From the NCBI GenBank assembly GCA_002381045.1, contig DFWT01000039.1, forward strand, positions 1,541-8,550: a DNA stretch of 7,010 nucleotides, in the 5' to 3' direction. This document shows, in pieces, positions 6,660-7,010 of the stretch. Positions within the stretch are counted from its first letter, which is position 1. The number at the start of each line of letters is the position of its first letter. Both the position numbers and the translations under genes were made by a program. The notes beneath the pieces are model-generated. The model was not told the origin of the DNA, did no database searches, and saw nothing but the letters and a program-made list of their open reading frames with translations. The stretch comes from Rhodoferax sp. UBA4127 (GTDB taxonomy: Bacteria; Pseudomonadota; Gammaproteobacteria; Burkholderiales; Burkholderiaceae_C).

Positions 6660-7010
6660 TCAGCTGGTTTTAAGCGCGCGGCGGTACTGCATGGCTTCAG
6701 CCACATGCGTGACCTGGGTATGCTCTGCCCCAGCCAAGTCTGCAATGGTGCGGGCCACCTTTAGTGCACGGTGGGTGCTGCGTGCCGACCAACCAAGCCG
6801 GGCCGCAGCCACATTCAGGAATTTGGTGGCTGCCTCGTCCAGCAACAGGTGCGCCTCAAGTGCCTGACCTTGCAATGCCTGGTTGGCCACACCTTGGCGG
6901 GTGATGGCGCGGCCCCGCGCAACGGCCGCCCGTGCCTGGATGCTGGCTGTGGACTCACCCGGTGGCGCACTCATCAGGTCAGCGGGGTTAACGGCCGGCA
7001 CTTCCAGATG
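6660..7010 (-). CDS. comM: YifB/ComM-family AAA ATPase (Mg-chelatase-like), C-terminal part, 5' end outside window
   Basis: Only the last 116 residues are visible; the frame stays open through the right edge, so the gene begins beyond it (the GTG at 7001 encodes an internal Val). The visible part matches the C-terminal Mg-chelatase-like domain of ComM/YifB. It has HLEVPAVNP, then APPGES, an Arg/Ala-rich helix ending ARGRAITRQG, the conserved RLGWSARSTHRALKVARTIADLAG region (its central residues LGWSAR and KVARTIADL are the clearest match) and the terminal QYRRAL. In Vibrio and Haemophilus ComM is a hexameric branch-migration helicase that extends recombination during natural transformation. 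The catalytic Walker motifs lie outside the window. The MFS gene follows 8 bases downstream, probably co-transcribed. Confidence 0.93.
   Translation of the reverse strand, partial: HLEVPAVNPADLMSAPPGESTASIQARAAVARGRAITRQGVANQALQGQALEAHLLLDEAATKFLNVAAARLGWSARSTHRALKVARTIADLAGAEHTQVTHVAEAMQYRRALKTS

Noticed and set aside
6022..6867. Long plus-strand open frame of 281 codons opposite the MFS gene and comM
   Set aside because: It lies antisense across two well-supported genes, its product is Gln/His/Arg-rich without domain character, and it is explained by the codon bias of a GC-rich genome.

Overview
This window looks like an ordinary chromosomal segment of a GC-rich betaproteobacterium, most likely a Comamonadaceae member (Rhodoferax/Polaromonas/Acidovorax relatives). 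That placement rests on protein character, on gene content typical of Burkholderiales, and on an AT-rich interspersed repeat that resembles, from memory, one scattered through genomes of that family. It was not confirmed by any search.

Layout from left to right. The 3' portion of metH (cobalamin-dependent methionine synthase) runs off the left edge and ends at 2186. A two-gene ABC-2 type exporter follows on the same strand after 27 bases: an ATPase (2214-3155) and a membrane permease (3179-4471), 23 bases apart. After a 152-base intergenic gap comes a gene for a membrane-anchored glycine-zipper protein (4624-5403). It converges on a minus-strand major facilitator transporter (5449-6651), with only 45 bases between them. 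The MFS gene lies 8 bases downstream of the 3' end of a YifB/ComM-family AAA ATPase gene, which runs off the right edge. No RNA gene, CRISPR array, transposase, prophage or defence system is visible, and there is no gene-free stretch over 300 bases.

How the genes relate. The ATPase and permease clearly form one transporter and are probably one transcription unit, possibly reading through from metH. The comM-MFS pair is probably also co-transcribed. Nothing links metH, the exporter, the glycine-zipper protein and MFS/comM into a single pathway.

The most notable signal is an AT-rich insert of about 78 bases (1608-1685) lying in frame inside the metH activation domain. It adds about 20 residues compared with E. 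coli MetH. A second, more diverged and inverted candidate copy (about 4905-4980) lies in the low-complexity linker of the glycine-zipper gene. Both leave the reading frame open. I interpret them as copies of a short interspersed repeat tolerated inside proteins. I see no convincing evidence of an undescribed multi-gene system.
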